Notes: generated by a model not told the origin, from the sequence alone. A DNA stretch of 64,000 bases from Lyngbya sp. CCAP 1446/10 (GCF_026130175.1 NZ_JAIGNI010000157.1:20232-84231); one strand, 5' to 3'; counted from the first letter of the stretch, positions 8,153 to 16,532 are shown. Translations and numbers: made by a program.

Positions 8153-8446
8153 ATGAAAGACCCTGATGAATGCGCTAATATTCACGAAGTTCGGGAGGAA
8201 ATTGATATCATCGATCGAGAAGTGATAGAGGCTTTGAGCAAGAGATTTCAATACGTCATCGCAGCAGCAAGGTTCAAAACGAGTGAAGCGAGCGTTAGAG
8301 CGCCCGATCGCTTTCATGCTATGTTACAGCAGCGACGCGAGTGGGCCAGTGAATCGGGTTTGAATCCTGATGTGGTTGAAAATATTTACCGCCATTTGGT
8401 CAATCATTTTATTGAGGAAGAGTTAAAACATTACAAATCCGAGTAA
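8153..8446 (+). CDS. Chorismate mutase family protein, isochorismate pyruvate-lyase (PchB)-like
   Basis: A 97-residue all-helical AroQ-fold protein. It reads NIHEVREEIDIIDREVIEAL, then KRFQYVIAAARFKTSEASV, RAPDRFHAMLQQRREWA and GLNPDVVENIYRHLVNHFI. This tracks PchB of Pseudomonas closely, including the R..IDxID active-site helix, the (A)ARFKxSE segment and the P(E/D)R motif. PchB converts isochorismate to salicylate and pyruvate and has weak chorismate mutase activity. AAGGAG eight bases before ATG 8153 favours this start over the in-frame GTG at 8144. No isochorismate synthase or salicylate-using gene is nearby, so the physiological reaction is uncertain. Confidence 0.8.
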   Translation: MKDPDECANIHEVREEIDIIDREVIEALSKRFQYVIAAARFKTSEASVRAPDRFHAMLQQRREWASESGLNPDVVENIYRHLVNHFIEEELKHYKSE

Positions 8447-8540
8447 TGAGTAATGTTTCCCGACATTCAAGTCTAGGTATATAGGAAATTAAGTCCGCAT
8501 CGGCGGACTGCTAGCAAGACTTATTAGGTGAATTGGTGAT

Positions 8541-10352
8541 ATGAAAATTGCGATCGCACAACTAAACCCTACTATTGGTGATATTTTTGGCAACTCCAAC
8601 CTAATTCTGGAGGCTGCGAAACAAGCGCAGGTTGAGGGCGCAAACTTATTGCTAACAACGGAACTTTCCCTGATCGGTTATCCGCCGCGCGATTTGTTGA
8701 TGAACCCGAGTTTCATCGCAGCCGCAGGCGCACATTTGCTGCAACTGGCGCAAGCTTTGCCACCGGATTTGGCAGTCATTGTCGGGACTGCCTTACCTAA
8801 TGCTGATGCTGTAAAACTCGGCGAAAAATTATTGTTCAACAGTGCTGTTTTGTTGCAAAATGGCGCAGTCCAACAAGTTTTTAATAAACGCTTGTTACCT
8901 ACCTATGATGTATTTGATGAAGATAGATATTTTGAACCTGGAAAAAACAGTAATTATTTCACTATTGGTAAACTCAAAATTGGTGTGACAATTTGTGAGG
9001 ATTTGTGGAACAATGAGGAGTTTTGGGGTAAACGCAGTTACGCGGGTGATCCTATTTCCGATTTGGCAAAATTGGGCGTGGATTTAGTGGTGAATTTGTC
9101 GGCATCGCCTTATTCTGTCGGGAAGCGGGGAGTGCGATCGGCGATGTTGCAGCACAGTGTCATTCGTTCAGGGATACCGATTGTTTATGCTAATCAGGTC
9201 GGGGGAAATGATGATATTATTTTTGATGGTAGCAGTTTTGCGGTGAATCGTCAGGGTAATTTGATTCTGGTATTGGCTTCTTTTTCAACGGATTTTGCTG
9301 TACTGGAATATGATGAGAATAGACAAGATTTGATGGGCAGCGGGAACGGGCAAGATGCCCGTTCCACAAGTGATTTTGGAGGGGAATGTGAAGCACAAAA
9401 AGCAGGTTTGATTAGCACTGGTGGGAACGGGCAAGATGCCCATTCCACAACAGAAACTGGTTTAAGTTTTGAACCGCCATTCGGGGATGCGGAAATTTGG
9501 GCGGCTTTGGTTTTGGGAGTGCGAGATTATGTTCGCAAGTGCGGTTTTTCTAAGGTTGTACTTGGTTTGAGTGGCGGGATAGATTCGGCTTTGGTGGCGG
9601 CGATCGCTAGTTGCGCGATCGGGCCCGAAAATGTGCTGGGGGTGCTGATGCCTTCTCCTTACAGTTCGGATCATTCGGTTAATGATGCTTTGGAATTAGC
9701 CCGAAATCTCGGTATTGCGATCGAACTATTGCCGATCGCCGATTTGATGAAAACTTACGATCGCACTTTCGCCGATTTGTTTGTCAATACCACTTTCGGG
9801 ATTGCCGAGGAAAATATTCAATCGCGAATTCGTGGCAATCTGTTGATGGCAATTTCTAACAAGTTCGGACATTTGCTGCTTTCCACTGGCAATAAGTCGG
9901 AAATGTCGGTGGGTTACTGCACTCTCTACGGCGACATGAATGGCGGCTTGGCAGTCATTTCTGATGTTCCAAAGACTCGCGTTTATTCGCTTTGTCGGTG
10001 GCTGAATTCTGACAGCGGGATTGGGGGAAATGCTGTTCAGTTGGGAGAAGAGATGATTCCAGTTAATATTATCAATAAAGCGCCGAGTGCTGAACTGAAA
10101 CCGGGGCAAGTTGACCAAGATTCTTTGCCTGGTTATGATGTTTTGGATGACATCTTGCAGCGGTTGATCGAACATCACGAATCTACCCAACAAATTATCG
10201 CGGCGGGACACGATGCAGCGGTGGTTAAGCGTGTAGTAAAATTAGTCACGCAATCGGAGTTTAAACGGCGACAAGCAGCGCCCGGTTTGAAAATTAGCGA
10301 TCGAGCTTTTGGTACCGGTTGGCGGATGCCGATCGCCAAAGCTTCCTTTTAA
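8541..10352 (+). CDS. nadE: Glutamine-dependent NAD+ synthetase
   Basis: A 603-residue two-domain enzyme converting deamido-NAD to NAD with glutamine. The N-terminal nitrilase-like glutaminase domain carries the Glu-Lys-Cys triad (TELSLIGYPPRD; NKRLLPTYDVF; VTICEDLWNN). The C-terminal synthetase carries the ATP pyrophosphatase loop GLSGGIDSALVAAIA and STGNKSEMSVGY. Between the domains, residues ~265-310 form an unusual low-complexity insert encoded by two copies of a palindromic genomic repeat, giving NGQDARSTS and NGQDAHSTT. The frame stays open through both. It completes the NAD pathway begun by pncB and nadD, although TnpB and the PchB-like gene now separate them. Confidence 0.95.
   Translation: MKIAIAQLNPTIGDIFGNSNLILEAAKQAQVEGANLLLTTELSLIGYPPRDLLMNPSFIAAAGAHLLQLAQALPPDLAVIVGTALPNADAVKLGEKLLFNSAVLLQNGAVQQVFNKRLLPTYDVFDEDRYFEPGKNSNYFTIGKLKIGVTICEDLWNNEEFWGKRSYAGDPISDLAKLGVDLVVNLSASPYSVGKRGVRSAMLQHSVIRSGIPIVYANQVGGNDDIIFDGSSFAVNRQGNLILVLASFSTDFAVLEYDENRQDLMGSGNGQDARSTSDFGGECEAQKAGLISTGGNGQDAHSTTETGLSFEPPFGDAEIWAALVLGVRDYVRKCGFSKVVLGLSGGIDSALVAAIASCAIGPENVLGVLMPSPYSSDHSVNDALELARNLGIAIELLPIADLMKTYDRTFADLFVNTTFGIAEENIQSRIRGNLLMAISNKFGHLLLSTGNKSEMSVGYCTLYGDMNGGLAVISDVPKTRVYSLCRWLNSDSGIGGNAVQLGEEMIPVNIINKAPSAELKPGQVDQDSLPGYDVLDDILQRLIEHHESTQQIIAAGHDAAVVKRVVKLVTQSEFKRRQAAPGLKISDRAFGTGWRMPIAKASF
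9342..9450. repeat. Two palindromic repeats inside nadE
   Basis: GGAACGGGCA-aga-TGCCCGTTCC (9343-9365) and GTGGGAACGGGCA-aga-TGCCCATTCCACA (9421-9449) are hairpins with the same core, spaced 79 bases apart within the coding sequence. Both are translated in the same frame as GNGQDA(R/H)ST. Confidence 0.85.
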
Positions 10353-10496
10353 GTAGGTGGTTATAAATAAACATTACATGGGAGAGGGCGGGTTTTGAAT
10401 AAAATTATTGGTTGGGATGTTATAGATTGTGGCTTAACCCGCTGCTACCAGATATTATGTTTTTTGTGATGACTTGACTTACTTATTAAACGCAAA

Positions 10497-11432
10497 ATGG
10501 TTAACATCGACGGTACTTTCGGCTTCGATTTTCTCCTGGGAACTCCCGGAAACGATACGATGAGAGGATTTGCGGGGAATGACACAATTCAAGGTTTGGC
10601 GGGGAATGACCTAATTTTTGGCGATCGCGACAATGACTTACTGGCCGGAAACGAAGGCGCCGATACCCTGTTTGGAGGGCAAGGAAGCGATACAATCTAT
10701 GGAGGACAAGGTGAAGATGCGATTAATGGCGATCGGGGTAACGATTTGCTAATCGGCGACGAAGGCAAAGATATCTTGACAGGAGGCGCGGGCGATGATT
10801 TATTTGTAATTGATCAAACCTCCGTCGTATCTACTGTTACTGAAGCCGATATAATTACAGATTTTGGCAACGGAAATGATAAAATTGTCTTGACAGATGG
10901 CATCAAGTTTAGCGATTTAAATATTTCTGTTTTTGAGAACCAAACTCTGATACAAAATAAAAATTCTGGTAACTATTTAGGAGTAGTTTCAGGAAGATTT
11001 AATTTGACTGAATCAAACTTTATCTCAATGTTTGGTGGGATGGATATGGGTCAAATTTTGCCAGTTTCTGTGAATACTATTTTGGGCGCGGGCGCGGGCG
11101 GGATCGGACTAGAAGTAGCGCAAACTCCCCAAGAACAAGCAATTGGCTTAATGTTTCGGACAGAATTGCCCGATGACAGGGGAATGCTTTTCCCGATCGC
11201 CCCCCCGCGCAATGTGCGTTTCTGGATGAAAAACGTGCAAATCGAGCTCGATATGATTTTTCTGCGGGAAGGCATCGTGCAGGCGATAATTTCCAACGTA
11301 CCGCCCTGTTTCAGCGACACCTGTCCCAGCTACGGCCCCGATTTTCCCGTTGACGGAGTGATCGAGCTCAAAGGCGGTAGGGCGGCCCAATTGGGATTGA
11401 AAATTGGCGATCGGATTCCCAATTTACCCTAA
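10497..11432 (+). CDS. RTX calcium-binding repeat protein fused to a DUF192 domain
   Basis: A 311-residue protein. Residues ~10-105 hold about eight GGxGxDxLx-type nonapeptides (GTPGNDTMRG, GLAGNDLIFGD, GGQGSDTIYGG, GDRGNDLLIGD, GGAGDDLFVID), a calcium-binding beta-roll typical of type I-secreted proteins. A linker (~106-190) of the RTX-flank kind (DIITDFGNGNDKIVL) follows. Residues ~195-311 are a DUF192 domain with the characteristic GLMFRTELPDDRGMLFP, NVRFWMKNVQIELDMIF and VIELKGGRAAQLGLKIGD. There is no N-terminal signal peptide, which fits C-terminal or RTX-directed secretion. DUF192 function is unknown. The csx3 gene follows 59 bases downstream on the same strand. Confidence 0.85.
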   Translation: MVNIDGTFGFDFLLGTPGNDTMRGFAGNDTIQGLAGNDLIFGDRDNDLLAGNEGADTLFGGQGSDTIYGGQGEDAINGDRGNDLLIGDEGKDILTGGAGDDLFVIDQTSVVSTVTEADIITDFGNGNDKIVLTDGIKFSDLNISVFENQTLIQNKNSGNYLGVVSGRFNLTESNFISMFGGMDMGQILPVSVNTILGAGAGGIGLEVAQTPQEQAIGLMFRTELPDDRGMLFPIAPPRNVRFWMKNVQIELDMIFLREGIVQAIISNVPPCFSDTCPSYGPDFPVDGVIELKGGRAAQLGLKIGDRIPNLP

Positions 11433-11491
11433 AAAGTATAGGATTTTAAGTAAATCCACCTAATTAAACGTAAAATACAGATAGCTCAAAA

Positions 11492-11821
11492 ATGAACCCT
11501 ATTGAATTAACAATAATCTCCAATCAAACTCAAGACGGTTTAGCTTACCAACATTTACGATTACGAATTACAACTCAAGACGGTATCATCACACCCGAAG
11601 ATTTACAAGGTTTAAAAATCCCTGAAAATGCTCAATTCAGCCAAGGAATTGTCATCGAAGGTAGAGGAGCAATTTGGTTGTACGGGTATTTAGTGCACGA
11701 ATGCCATCCTGCCGCTTGGGTTGGATGTTACGATCCGCGATTAGAAGGTGCGGTGGTGGTAGCGACGCACAAGCACGAAGTTTCGGTTGGACAAATAATA
11801 AAATTGAATTTACCAAGTTAG
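11492..11821 (+). CDS. csx3: Csx3/Crn3-type ring nuclease, orphan
   Basis: A 109-residue protein that reads like Csx3 from end to end: LTPEDLQ-like block (IITPEDLQGLKIPENAQFS), GIVIEGRGAIWLYGYLVHEC, HPAAWVGCYDPRLEGAVVVA and a closing VGQIIKLNL strand. The family signature GRGPIWLYG...H..HP..WV..YDPRL.GAVVV is intact apart from Pro to Ala in GRGAIW. Csx3 degrades cyclic tetra-adenylate, the second messenger of type III CRISPR systems. No cas gene, CARF effector or CRISPR array lies in the window, and the usual cyanobacterial C-terminal AAA/kinase-like fusion is absent. It may be co-transcribed with the RTX-DUF192 gene. Confidence 0.85.
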   Translation: MNPIELTIISNQTQDGLAYQHLRLRITTQDGIITPEDLQGLKIPENAQFSQGIVIEGRGAIWLYGYLVHECHPAAWVGCYDPRLEGAVVVATHKHEVSVGQIIKLNLPS

Positions 11822-11857
11822 TAAATTAGATATTGTTGGGCAAGTTACTATATGTAG

Positions 11858-11874
11858 GGTGCGCAGTGCGCACC
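11858..11874. repeat. Short palindrome GGTGCGCAGTGCGCACC
   Basis: This 17-base near-palindrome sits within 'GTAGGGTGCGCAGTGCGCACC' between csx3 and the convergent kinase gene. The same 17 bases recur at 53614-53630 upstream of the photolyase gene. Confidence 0.6.
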
Positions 11875-11939
11875 TTACAGCTATATGTAGGATGTCAAAC
11901 TACTTTTTATCTAAGTCCTAATTTAATTTTAATTATAAT

Positions 11940-14357
11940 TTATCCTCTGACTGGCAAAACGATCGCAAACTCAGTCCCTACTCCTGGCTCGGCATTCACC
12001 TCGATAGTTCCACCATGTTTTTCTACCACAATCTGATGGGCAATTGCCAACCCCAATCCCGTTCCTTTCCCGACAGCTTTCGTCGTGAACAAATGGTCGA
12101 ATATCTGCTTTTTCACTTCTTCTGACATCCCAGTTCCGTTATCAGTAATTGTAACTTTAATGTAATCTTCCCCCATTACATCAGTGGAAATGCTGATGCG
12201 GTTGGGCTTGACGGAAATTTCGTTAAAACTGCGTCCTAGATTTGATTCTTCTAAGGCATCGATCGCATTAGCAAGCAAGTTCATAAAAACTTGATTCAAT
12301 TGACCGGGAAAACATTCGATTTTAGGGAGATTGCCGTATTTAGCGATCGCTTCAATCTGCGGACGGTGTTCATTAGCTTTGAGGCGGTGTTTCAAAATTA
12401 AAATAGCGCTATCAATGCCATCGTGAATATTAAAAGAAACTTTGTAGTCTTTGTCGCCCCTGGAGAAGGTGCGGAGGCTAGTGCTAATGCTGGAAATGCG
12501 ATCGCACCCGACTTGCATGGAATCAATCATCTTCGGTAAATCTGCTAACAGATAATCGATATCTATCTCTTCCGCGTGGTCGGCAATTTCCGATTTCGGT
12601 GCATCGGAGCGATACAAATTCAAGTGTTCCATAACATCCTCGAAACATCTTTTAGCTTCGTTCAAATTTCCAGCAATAAACCCAATCGGATTGTTTATTT
12701 CGTGGGCGACTCCGGCGACCAAATTACCCAAAGCCGACATTTTCTCGCTTTGTACGATTTGTAATTGTGCTTGCTGTAAATCTTTTAAAGTTCGTTCTAG
12801 GCATTGATTTTGCTCTTGCAAAAGCTCATTTGAGCGCTTGCGATCTGTGGCATCAACACCCAAACCAATAATTCCGATCGTCTCGTCATCGTAATTTTTC
12901 AACGGCACTTTTGTGACTTCTAAATAGTGTTGTTTTCCGTCAACCAATGTGAGAGTTTCGCTGGAGTAATGGGGCGAATCTTGGGCAAGGCAGGCGGCAT
13001 CTGAAACCAGGCAGTTCGCTGCATTTTCCCCCAGTATATCTTTGTAATGCTCGACAGCTAGGAAAGCGCTCAGAGGCACGCCCACATCTTGACAAAATGT
13101 CTTGTTGAAAAATTGTACTTTACCCTTGGGATTAACCATCCAAATCCAAATCGGAGCGACATCAAGAATCGCTTGCAGCATTTGTTTCTGCTCGGCAAGC
13201 TGAGCTTCGGCTCGACTGAATTTTGTTAGCAATCGCTCTAATTTTTGGCTGTAATCCTGAGATTTTTGATATAGCAGAGCATTTTGCAAACTGATGGCTG
13301 CTTGGAAACATAGGAGATTCAGCCGTTGCAGACGATCGCGGGTAAAAACTCTTGCGGTTAACCGATTTTCTAGATACAAAATGCCGATTAATTTACCTTG
13401 ATCGAGAATCGGCCAACACAACAAGCTTTGTGGTTGGTATTTGAGGATGTAGGAATCGGAATCCCAATCAATTTTTTGAGCGATGTCCCGCAAAATCACA
13501 GGTTTCAACAATTTTTCAACACAATCAACAATTTTTAGGGGCAGGATATCACTATTTTCATCGAGTGTTGCGGATGATAAGTCGATCGCCCGATCGACAC
13601 CCAAATTATCGATCGCCCTTGCAGAAGCAATTTCCCATTGATTACCCTTTTGCAAAATCAGCACTCCTTTGTCAACGCCTGTATTTTTGATCGCCAGTTG
13701 TATCAGTTTGGCAATTAGTTGATCCAGATCTCTTTCACTAGAAAGCGCTTGACAAGCTTTTAGCAGAGTTGAAAAATTCCCGAAATCTGAGACTGTCGCC
13801 GACACAGACGGATTAATTAATGAAGGTACAGATTGATTTTGTTTGACAGGTATTGCGAAAGTTGCTAATGAATCTGTAGCGAGTTTTGCGGGCTGCCCGA
13901 TCGGTGACAACAATTGAGAATAGGCTTTTTCTAAGTCGTCAATTTTGCCTCGATCTCCCCAGCGGACATAACAATTATAGGCGTCTATCATGTAGACTCT
14001 GGCAATTTTTTCTCTTCCCAATGACAGGTAAAACTTAGCAGCTAGTTCGCAAGCAAGAGCTTCTTCATTCAAATATTCGTTAGCGTTAGCTCCAGCAATA
14101 GCTCTATCGTAAAATTCCATTGCTTCTATAGTCTTCCCCAAAACACGGAGCCATTCTGCCTCAACCAAATCGAACTTGTGCTGGTGATCGATCGGGGTAT
14201 GGTGCGCACATTCTTTGAGTTTTTCCTGACTTGTCTCAACGCGCTCAAGGATTTTTTGGCGCTCCATCGGTGTGGCACCGGCATAGATTTCCAAATCTGC
14301 CAACGCATCGTAAAAGTTGTGCATCATAGTTACTAGCATTGCAACACAATTATCCAA
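11940..14357 (-). CDS. Sensor histidine kinase (helical repeat-GAF-PAS-HisKA-HATPase), probably N-terminally shortened
   Basis: An 805-residue kinase. Residues ~10-150 are a helical-repeat segment (MEFYDRAIAGANANEYLNEEA...AYNCYVRWGDRGKIDDLEKAY). Then come a GAF domain (~190-365), a coiled coil, a PAS domain (~390-515), HisKA with GVAHEINNP (His near residue 552) and HATPase_c ending in GTGLGLAIAHQIV. There is no membrane span or receiver domain. The N-terminal segment matches the region that in large cyanobacterial Ser/Thr kinase-AAA-GAF-HK proteins lies after the AAA/helical part, so the gene looks like the C-terminal half of such a protein. All kinase motifs remain, so it may be functional. 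No response regulator is adjacent. Confidence 0.88.
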   Translation of the reverse strand: MDNCVAMLVTMMHNFYDALADLEIYAGATPMERQKILERVETSQEKLKECAHHTPIDHQHKFDLVEAEWLRVLGKTIEAMEFYDRAIAGANANEYLNEEALACELAAKFYLSLGREKIARVYMIDAYNCYVRWGDRGKIDDLEKAYSQLLSPIGQPAKLATDSLATFAIPVKQNQSVPSLINPSVSATVSDFGNFSTLLKACQALSSERDLDQLIAKLIQLAIKNTGVDKGVLILQKGNQWEIASARAIDNLGVDRAIDLSSATLDENSDILPLKIVDCVEKLLKPVILRDIAQKIDWDSDSYILKYQPQSLLCWPILDQGKLIGILYLENRLTARVFTRDRLQRLNLLCFQAAISLQNALLYQKSQDYSQKLERLLTKFSRAEAQLAEQKQMLQAILDVAPIWIWMVNPKGKVQFFNKTFCQDVGVPLSAFLAVEHYKDILGENAANCLVSDAACLAQDSPHYSSETLTLVDGKQHYLEVTKVPLKNYDDETIGIIGLGVDATDRKRSNELLQEQNQCLERTLKDLQQAQLQIVQSEKMSALGNLVAGVAHEINNPIGFIAGNLNEAKRCFEDVMEHLNLYRSDAPKSEIADHAEEIDIDYLLADLPKMIDSMQVGCDRISSISTSLRTFSRGDKDYKVSFNIHDGIDSAILILKHRLKANEHRPQIEAIAKYGNLPKIECFPGQLNQVFMNLLANAIDALEESNLGRSFNEISVKPNRISISTDVMGEDYIKVTITDNGTGMSEEVKKQIFDHLFTTKAVGKGTGLGLAIAHQIVVEKHGGTIEVNAEPGVGTEFAIVLPVRG

Positions 14358-14461
14358 ATAAATTTTATTTGTATCCCCCTCTCGAACTGTTTCGGATTGC
14401 GGCTGGAATATATTGCCAATCCGTCGCCTATTTTTGATACATTTTATCCCGATTTATCTGG

Positions 14462-14895
14462 TTAATTACTATAAATAAAATTCCCTAAATAGGAAGGTTT
14501 CATATATTGGTAAATAACTGGCCTCCGTTCTAGTTGGTCGAGAATATCTGTTTGCTTGAGGACTGTTTCGAGCGATGCAATTAACTGCCACTGATGCAAC
14601 TCGATCGCATTCTGGCAGCACAGCCTCGCGGAAAGCCACGACAAACAGGTAACTGCGAGCGTAGCGTTTTATACTGCGCGTATAAATTTTGCCGGGAAGA
14701 GCGAGATTTTTGACCGTTGTGGCGAAACTGCAAGAGTTTGCGGAGGGCTAGTTGCCCGTCTCGATCGCCCACATCCCCGAAAGCGGTTCCATAATAGGTG
14801 TAAAATTGCGCGATCGGGAGCTCTCCAGGCATCACCGCAGTCAAATCTACAACATTTACTGTTGCATCCATATCGGCTGATCCCAAGCCAAACAT
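14462..14895 (-). other. Doubtful reading frames upstream of the histidine kinase, possible gene remnant
   Basis: Two overlapping minus-strand frames (14581-14895 and 14462-14644) have protein-like segments: DATVNVVDLTAVMPGELPIA followed by QFYTYYGTAFGDVGD, then in a shifted frame NAIELHQWQLIASLETVLKQ. Neither is recognisable and neither has a good ribosome-binding site. The frame switch near 14620 could mark a decayed gene. If they belonged to the missing N-terminal part of the kinase downstream they should resemble an AAA or protein kinase domain, which I cannot see. Confidence 0.2.
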
Positions 14896-15110
14896 TAGCT
14901 GGGAAATAGTTAGTGTATCTATCTTACGGCATAAACAGCAGAATTTTCAATCTCTCGATCTAAAATCCCAATGTTCTGCTACGGAACTACATTTTATACT
15001 GGGTCGAGCGGGATCAGAGATGATTACTTGCGTATAAGTTTCTGCGATCAATATTAAATGCGTTATAGCCTTTCTCAGAAAGATCAGGTACGCGAACGGC
15101 ATAGGGGATA

Positions 15111-15221
15111 TGGCATAGGGCATAGGGCATAGGGCATAGGGCATAGGGCATAGGGCATAGGGCATAGGGCATTGGGCATAGGGCATAGGGCATAGGGCAT
15201 AGGGCATAGGGCATTGGGCAT
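15111..15221. repeat. Heptanucleotide tandem repeat (GGGCATA)n
   Basis: About fifteen copies of the 7-mer GGGCATA with occasional GGGCATT variants are present. The tract is open in several minus-strand frames, giving spurious Cys-Pro-Met-Pro-Tyr-Ala repeats that are not genes. Confidence 0.95.
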
Positions 15222-15250
15222 ACCTCACTTTTTTGAGAACCGATATAACC

Positions 15251-15389
15251 CAATACGGTTCACTTAAGACAGATCTCGCCTAACCCCCCTTAAAAAAGGG
15301 GGGGAGAAGAATGCCCTCAAAGTCCCCCTTGCTTTCGGGGGATGCGAGGGGATCTCCGGGGTATAAATAGTGTTAAGTGAACCGTATTG
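15251..15389. mobile_element. MITE-like element with 17-bp terminal inverted repeats and 10-bp flanking duplication
   Basis: CAATACGGTTCACTTAA at 15251-15267 is exactly inverted at 15373-15389. CGATATAACC flanks the 139-bp unit on both sides (15241-15250 and 15390-15399), as a target-site duplication would. The interior has C-rich/G-rich complementary blocks (CCCCCCTTAAAAAAGGGGGG and CCCCC...GGGGG) and the sequence GATCTCCGGGGTATAAATAG, which is also in the copy at 40467-40610. It has no coding capacity. Confidence 0.8.
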
Positions 15390-15493
15390 CGATATAACCC
15401 AAATCATGAAATCTTCGTCGAATTCTTTCTGATGAAAGTAGTTCTTCCTCACTGTTACTGAATTGTTCAATTAGTTATCGAAATCCTCTACCT

Positions 15494-16471
15494 TCACAAT
15501 TTCTGTTTCAACAACTCCCGCACCAGCGCAAAAGCCCTCCCCCGCCACTCCATCGGCAGCAGCGACAATCCCAAACCCGCCCACATTTTCGCCTCAAAAA
15601 CCGACTTTCCAGCCCGCACCATCCGCCGCCCTTTTGCAGTTTCACCTACCTCAATCAGCCGCAAACCTAGCGCTAATTGAGTTTCTGCAATCCTCTTGAG
15701 CCTGACTGTTTCCAACTTCTCGGAATCAAACTCGTAGCTGGTCAAATAGCGCAATTTATCGCTTAAATAGGGAATTGCCCGATCGCATCCTTGCTGTCCT
15801 GCGTGAAATCGATACTCCATCAACAGCTCCGGCAAGTAATAGCACCTTTTGCCCGCAATAGCAAGTCTCACAAACAAATCGTTATCTTCGCAATTTTGCC
15901 AATTCGGCCGCAGAAAGCCGACTGATTCCAGGGCGCGGCGGCGAAACAAAGTCGCGCCTATTTGCAAACTCTGTCTCACAAAAACTGTGGATAGCAAATC
16001 TTCAATAATTCCGGCCGACAATTCGGTGCGGCCCCACCGCTGCGAATTGAGTTTTGTCAGGTTTTCGTCAATATTATTGTGAATGTCGATCGCCCAATGG
16101 TCGGTACTGACAAAATCAATATTGGGGTTTTTATCCAAAATAGCAGATGTTCGCTCTAGAAATTGCGCGCTCAGGCGATCGTCATCGTCAAATTTAATAA
16201 AATATTCGCCCCTTGCCGCCGCAAAGCCCGATCGCATATTATTACTTTTCCCGATATGCTGCGGGTGGCGAATGTAGCGAATCGGGCGATGGCGTCCCGC
16301 CCCGCAAGCTACGACAAATTCCGACATCAACAGCGGAGTGCTGTCCGTCGAACCGTCATCGCAGACAATTAATTCAAAATCCGTATAAGTTTGATCTAGC
16401 ACGCTGGCGATCGCACTAGCGAGCAAATGCACTCGATTGCAAGTAGGAATGCAAACGCTAATTTTCGGCAC
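15494..16471 (-). CDS. Glycosyltransferase family 2
   Basis: A 325-residue GT-A fold enzyme. The N-terminus reads ISVCIPTCNRVHLLASAIAS, LDQTYTDFELIVCDDGSTD (nucleotide-sugar Asp) and GEYFIKFDDDDRLSAQFLE, whose DDD is the metal-binding DxD. ENCDNDLFVRLAIAG-like sequence (QNCEDNDLFVRLAIAG) supplies the ED catalytic-base region. It transfers a sugar from a nucleotide donor to an unknown acceptor, probably for cell-surface glycan. The start is GTG 16471. There is no membrane segment except a weakly hydrophobic C-terminal end (GLGLSLLPMEW). It is near a family 4 transferase, suggesting a small glycan locus. Confidence 0.9.
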   Translation of the reverse strand: MPKISVCIPTCNRVHLLASAIASVLDQTYTDFELIVCDDGSTDSTPLLMSEFVVACGAGRHRPIRYIRHPQHIGKSNNMRSGFAAARGEYFIKFDDDDRLSAQFLERTSAILDKNPNIDFVSTDHWAIDIHNNIDENLTKLNSQRWGRTELSAGIIEDLLSTVFVRQSLQIGATLFRRRALESVGFLRPNWQNCEDNDLFVRLAIAGKRCYYLPELLMEYRFHAGQQGCDRAIPYLSDKLRYLTSYEFDSEKLETVRLKRIAETQLALGLRLIEVGETAKGRRMVRAGKSVFEAKMWAGLGLSLLPMEWRGRAFALVRELLKQKL

Positions 16472-16532
16472 AAACTGAGACCATCTTAGATTGTAGATTG
16501 TATGTAGATTGTAGATTGCTAAAAATTAAAGT

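Noticed and set aside
11492..11821. csx3 as part of a local type III CRISPR locus
   Set aside because: No cas gene, CARF effector or array is found in the window.
14947..15253. Open frames encoding Cys-Pro-Met-Pro-Tyr-Ala repeats
   Set aside because: They arise solely from the (GGGCATA)n heptamer tract, which is open in several frames.
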